From contig CM065298.1 in NCBI GenBank assembly GCA_032871835.1, forward strand, positions 8,233,596-8,297,595: a stretch of 64,000 nucleotides of DNA. The letters run 5' to 3'. This DNA is from Dipteronia dyeriana (Eukaryota > Streptophyta > Magnoliopsida > Sapindales > Sapindaceae). The notes below the pieces were generated by a model that worked only from the letters and a program-made list of their open reading frames with translations, made no database searches and had not been told where the DNA came from. Made by a program: the position numbers and the translations under genes. Positions 60,177 through 64,000 of the stretch are shown here, piece after piece (the first letter of the stretch is position 1; each line of letters opens with the position of its first letter).

Positions 60177-62973
60177 TCATTTCCTATTAGAGTCAACGTT
60201 AGGGCACATTTGTTTGTTGTATCCAATTGAATGGTAGATCCTACACTTGCGGCGGTATTCATCAGAAACAACTCTTCTTGTACCTTCATTAATCATAGGT
60301 GGATTAGGACATCTCCTGGAATTATGCTCTGGTTGTCCACATCTTCTACAGGATTGTGTATTTGTCCTCTCCAAAGACGAGACATGGTGACCTGCCCTTG
60401 GGCGTCTTGCTTGTCTAGAGTTTGGATTCAAAATTACCCTCTGAGCAATGTTAGATGGCACAACCCAAGTGGAAGGATGGCCCACCGGTATAATAGGAAC
60501 CGAGTACACATTAATAAGTTTCTGTCTCTTGTAGTAGTCCGTACACAAAGTTGTGAAGTCCAAGTTTCGCTCCCTATAAAAAACATTGAAAAAGATCAGC
60601 TTCATCGAGAAAATGATCAGTAGGTTTTCAAAATTGTGTAGTCCAAGTTTCAGTAATGTACCGTGCCACCGCAAGGGCGTGAGAACATGGAAAATGATCC
60701 ATTTGAAATTTGTTACAAGTACAAGACTTCCGAGCTAAGTCAACAGTCCACTGTTTTCCAGACCGTTTGACCGAAAAAATGTTCCAGTCGACTGGATTTA
60801 CGGTCAAATAACCACACTTCTCCACACGTTTTAATAGCACAAGATGTGTTGTGTGGGTCAACTGATGACATATGGTTTGTGCAGCTCTATAGCGATCATG
60901 AAACCACAATTATAGCATATTCCTAATTAACTCAGCCAGAGTCAACATAGGCAGTTGGCGTGCAAATTTTGGGCATGAGTTTATGCATTCTGCAGCATTA
61001 GTCGTCATCACCCTATACCTTCTTTTTGGGCAATGTACACGGGATCACTTGTGTGGACCGGTATCAATTACATAATCATATGCATTCTGGTGCAAGTTTC
61101 TTAACTCTTCCATATGCTGGTTATATTCAAACTCGGTGTATGCGAGAGCTGCTTTGTCCATTATTACTGCAACATCCTTCCTATGAAATCGGTTTTTGAT
61201 ATTTTCAGCAAAGTGCCAGCAATATATGGTATGGGTGGCATAAGGGAACACTTTAGAAATCCCTTCTTCAATGCTTGCATACCTATCAGAAATGAAAACT
61301 AGCTCATCAATATGACCTAAGGCACCCTTCAAGCAATCCAAAAACCATTCCCATGAAAGGTTATTTTTTGAGTCGCCGTACCCAAAAGCAATTGGATACA
61401 CATGTTCGATCCCATCTTGCGTTGTTGCAAAAAACATTGTACCCCGGAATTGTCCCTTTAAATGGGTACCATCAACGGTAATGACTGGACGCATACACGT
61501 CCGGAATCCTCTAAGTGAGGCACCAATCGACATGAAGAAGTATAGAAATTTACCATCTTTGTCGCACTGTAAGTCAGTGATTCTACCGGGATTTTGTTAT
61601 TCCAAAACGTAACCAAATGTTGGAAGTAGTTGGAAGGTTACTTCATGCGTTCCATATGTCAGTGACAACGCATAATCGAGGGCAGCGTGTGCCTTACTGT
61701 ACATGATTTGGATTCCATACATTGATTTCATATCGGCGATTATATCCTTCGGATGCATTAGTTGACGATCTTGTTGTTGAAGTCTAGGTGCAATAACGTC
61801 TCCAATTATGACTGCACTAGCTTGTCGGTGCCGACGGTAAATTTCCTCTAATGGACAAGTGTGTTCGTTGATAAAACTTCTTACTTGAAAGTATGTGCCT
61901 GCATCTCTCCTCACCGCTCTTAACTTCCACTTACAATTTCCCATCAAACAAACTAGATGTAATGTTGTCTTATTGGACCTTTTCACCTTCCACTCGAAGT
62001 TCTGACGCATTGCAAAATGGCCTACTAGTCTCTTCAAATCCTTTTTCGTTGGAAAAAACTGGCCTTTATATATCATGCTTGTAGTTTCATCTTCAAACAA
62101 GTTCCTGCTTCCACCAATACCAAACGAGTATGATTCTGCTCCTGGAATAACCCATGTTGTGACATTATTAGAATCATCTACAGTTACATTAGCCCTCCCC
62201 TCAGAGGTCTCAGCTATATCTGGTGCACTGGAACTAAATCTGTGTACATGTCTTACGCGTCTTTCCATTTTGACAGGTTCTGCATCATCCTGATTGTACT
62301 CTACATTTTCTACAAAATTGCCCTAATTATCCACCTCATTATTCACCCCAACATTCAGTGTTGTATTCTCCTCATTGTTGATATCATTGTAGATCTCATT
62401 GTATTAGTGGTTGTACTGTCTACCATTCATCTCAATATGACAACCAAATACATTGCCGAATTGAGGTCCCGGTCTATTATCATGGGCGGCTACTTCCAGT
62501 GGGATAACACATATGTTTTTCTGACCATCAATCCAACTTCTTTCTGTGAACAACTGGTTGCTTCTATCTGACGATCGAAATTGTTGGGTGTTATCAGGAT
62601 GAGGGACATCTTCACCAATGACACCTCCTGCTGGCCTCTCGATTACACTAACACATACTTGAGGGATCACCCTATCTTACCCTAGCATAAACTGAACATC
62701 GTCATTGTTTCTTATAAATGTACGACATGTAGTCCCATGAACAATTGATAGAGACTTTAGTTCGACACTGTATTGGTTCTCATCAAACTTCACAATGGTT
62801 TGCACGATCGACACCAGTTCGTCGTAACTCAAATTCTTTAACACATACAAACCTTGGTTATCGGAACCTAAATACCTCTGATTTCCGTTTAGTAATTGCT
62901 CCCATCGGCCGTTGTAAGATATGACTATTCTAACCCTATCCATTGTCCTATCAAAACCAACATCAAAAACCAT
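60177..62973 (-). pseudogene. mudrA transposase of MULE-B
   Basis: Nearly full-length MULE transposase. N-terminal part with RIVISYNGRW (about 62930), DBD_Tnp_Mut region (FFPTKKDLKRLVGHFAMRQ to the SFINEHTCP motif, about 62065-61850), core with Asp in VDGTHLKG (about 61470), Asp in SDRYAS (about 61285), CWHFAENIKNRF (about 61220) and Glu in a TTNAAE motif (about 61005), SWIM finger CTCNK ... PCSHA (about 60725-60680), probable intron near 60650-60577, and a CCHC knuckle CRRCGQPEHNSRRC (about 60350) near the C-terminus. All catalytic residues are kept. It is broken by stops at about 62674, 62401, 62322, 61594, 61042 and 60910, each one transition away from CAA, CAG or TGG. Confidence 0.9.
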
Positions 62974-63049
62974 TAATAAGGAAAAAATATTTCATATTAA
63001 ATTTACAATTATAAAGGATTAAACAAAAATCAAAAGTGTAAGATATGAA

Positions 63050-63642
63050 GCTTTTTTTTAAACTGATCGAGCTTTTTTTGTACATGATCGAGCCATTTTT
63101 GTACATGATCTAGCTCTTTCTAACGGGGATCGAGCTTTTTTGTTCAAGACCAAGATCTTTTTCTACATAATCGAGCTTTTTTATATATGGCTCGAGTTTT
63201 TTTTCATATGGCTCGAGCTTTTTTCAAATATGGCTCGACCTTTTATTTTTACGGATCAAGCTTTTTTTACGGAATCGAGCTTTTTTGTGAGGGATCGAGC
63301 TTTTTTTGTGCGGGATCGAGCTTTTTTTGTACGAGATCGAGCTATTTGTGTGAGGGATCGAGCTTTTTGGACAAGAATCGAGCTTTTTTTCTGATGGATC
63401 GAGCCTTTTTTCGAGGGATCGAGCTATTTGTGTGAGAGATCGAGCTTTTTTTGACAAGGATCGAGCTTTTTTTCTGATGGATCGAGTCTTTTTTCGAGGG
63501 ATCGAGCTTTTCTTTTTACGTGTCCAGCATCTATTTTTTGGATCGAGCTTTTTTTGAATTGATCGAGACTTTTTTTCAAATTTCCGAGCTTTTTTACAAA
63601 TGTTTCGACCTTTTTTTTAAAATATTTCCAGCTTTTATGCCC
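63050..63642 (+). repeat. Minisatellite of GATCGAGCTTTTTT units upstream of mudrA
   Basis: About 25 units sharing GATCGAGC plus a T-run with the array at 54090-54905, in the same orientation on the + strand. Variable parts differ (TGTGAGG, TGTACGA, CTGATG), and a two-unit block is duplicated (63370-63400 and 63455-63490). It lies before the mudrA coding region, in a possible intron. Confidence 0.9.
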
Positions 63643-63860
63643 AAGATTATAAACTTGTTTGCACCACTACAACTCAACTCGGCCAAATATATATACAAAA
63701 AAATATGCATACATGTTCATTCATTCTTTGCAAAAAGTTTACAACTCCAGGACATCAACATAAAAAAATTGAGACAACATGTTCATAAATGTTCATACAG
63801 TGTTATACCACACAGAAATACAAAAAAAAATGGAAATGAAGATTAGAAATATTAATTTAC

Positions 63861-64000
63861 CTTCTTCTGCAATATCTGGAATGGAGCTCGTTTTCTGATG
63901 AAAAAATGGAGTAGGTGATTGATTTTCAGGCAACTTTTTTGGACGACAGCCTTTAAAGAATAAAATATCGATTATTTAACGGTAATTTCGGTAGCTCACC
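63861..64000 (-). other. Possible 5' exon of the MULE-B mudrA transcript
   Basis: On - the segment ends GCAGAAGAAG/GTAAATT, a good donor, and reads GCRPKKLPENQSPTPFF in one frame for about 44 codons after an in-frame TAA near 63969. If real, the intron 62974-63860 would hold the minisatellite. No domain is recognised. Confidence 0.3.

Larger units (their letters stand above)
53650..64000. mobile_element. MULE-B: Mutator-like element with Ulp1-like and mudrA genes
   Basis: Two genes tail to tail: DUF1985/Ulp1-like on + (53704-59998) and mudrA on - (about 62973-60177), with 178 bp between them. This is the content of the KI-MULE/CUMULE type of plant transposons. Left boundary is a guess from AAGGGGTCAAAAAATTATTG at about 53667; the right end lies beyond the window, so inverted repeats and a 9-bp duplication could not be checked. 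A gypsy solo LTR interrupts it. Confidence 0.75.

Noticed and set aside
63140..63457. Repetitive frames on both strands (FFVRDRAFF-type and KKSSIPHKK-type)
   Set aside because: Same minisatellite effect; unit-length periodicity explains them.

Overview
The window is plant nuclear DNA, almost certainly from a eudicot. It has GT-AG introns, one 13-exon receptor kinase of a plant-only architecture, and many Ty3/gypsy, Ty1/copia and Mutator-like elements in various stages of decay. About 80% of it is transposon. No rRNA, tRNA, CRISPR array or bacterial-type gene was seen. All structural calls (LTR ends, target-site duplications, splice sites) were read by eye; no alignment or database search was run.

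Layout. 1-22390: an old Mutator-like element (here MULE-A) with a mudrA transposase remnant on + (190-2335) and a decayed DUF1985/Ulp1-type gene on - (pieces from 9767 to about 21.8 kb), tail to tail. It is broken up by gypsy element 1 (2336-9230, 5'-truncated, itself holding a gypsy solo LTR at 4125-5698 and a copia-like solo LTR at 7152-9020) and by gypsy element 2 (11269-19497, both LTRs, TSD ATATT). 24581-28950: an apparently intact malectin-like LRR receptor kinase, 890 residues, the only gene here that looks functional. 29699-38212: a gypsy solo LTR (LTR A) split by gypsy element 3 (30811-37667, TSD TTTTT). 39249-44556: a decayed Ty1/copia element with both LTRs. 44619-52586: gypsy element 4 on the - strand. 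53650-64000: a younger MULE (MULE-B) with a DUF1985/Ulp1-like gene on + (53704-59998) and a mudrA gene on - (62973-60177), again tail to tail, cut by another gypsy solo LTR (56541-58091, TSD GATGA).

The gypsy copies are one chromovirus family, by motif most like the Tekay/Del clade: LTRs of 1.55-1.75 kb starting TGTAAC, an initiator-Met tRNA primer site, one gag-pol frame, and an ATWEHED chromodomain-type tail. All are broken by stops, frameshifts or deletions. Their LTRs carry a 39-bp array with CACGTG boxes just upstream of a TATAAA, and an 18-bp G-rich array downstream of it.

The most notable observation is that the two MULEs share a design although their sequences are diverged: convergent mudrA and Ulp1-like genes, an identical-length 96-bp exon, and a minisatellite filling the intron just before the DUF1985 exon, with unrelated repeat units in the two elements. 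Ulp1-carrying MULEs are known in plants (KI-MULE/Kaonashi, CUMULE); the repeated intronic minisatellite is the part I have not seen described.
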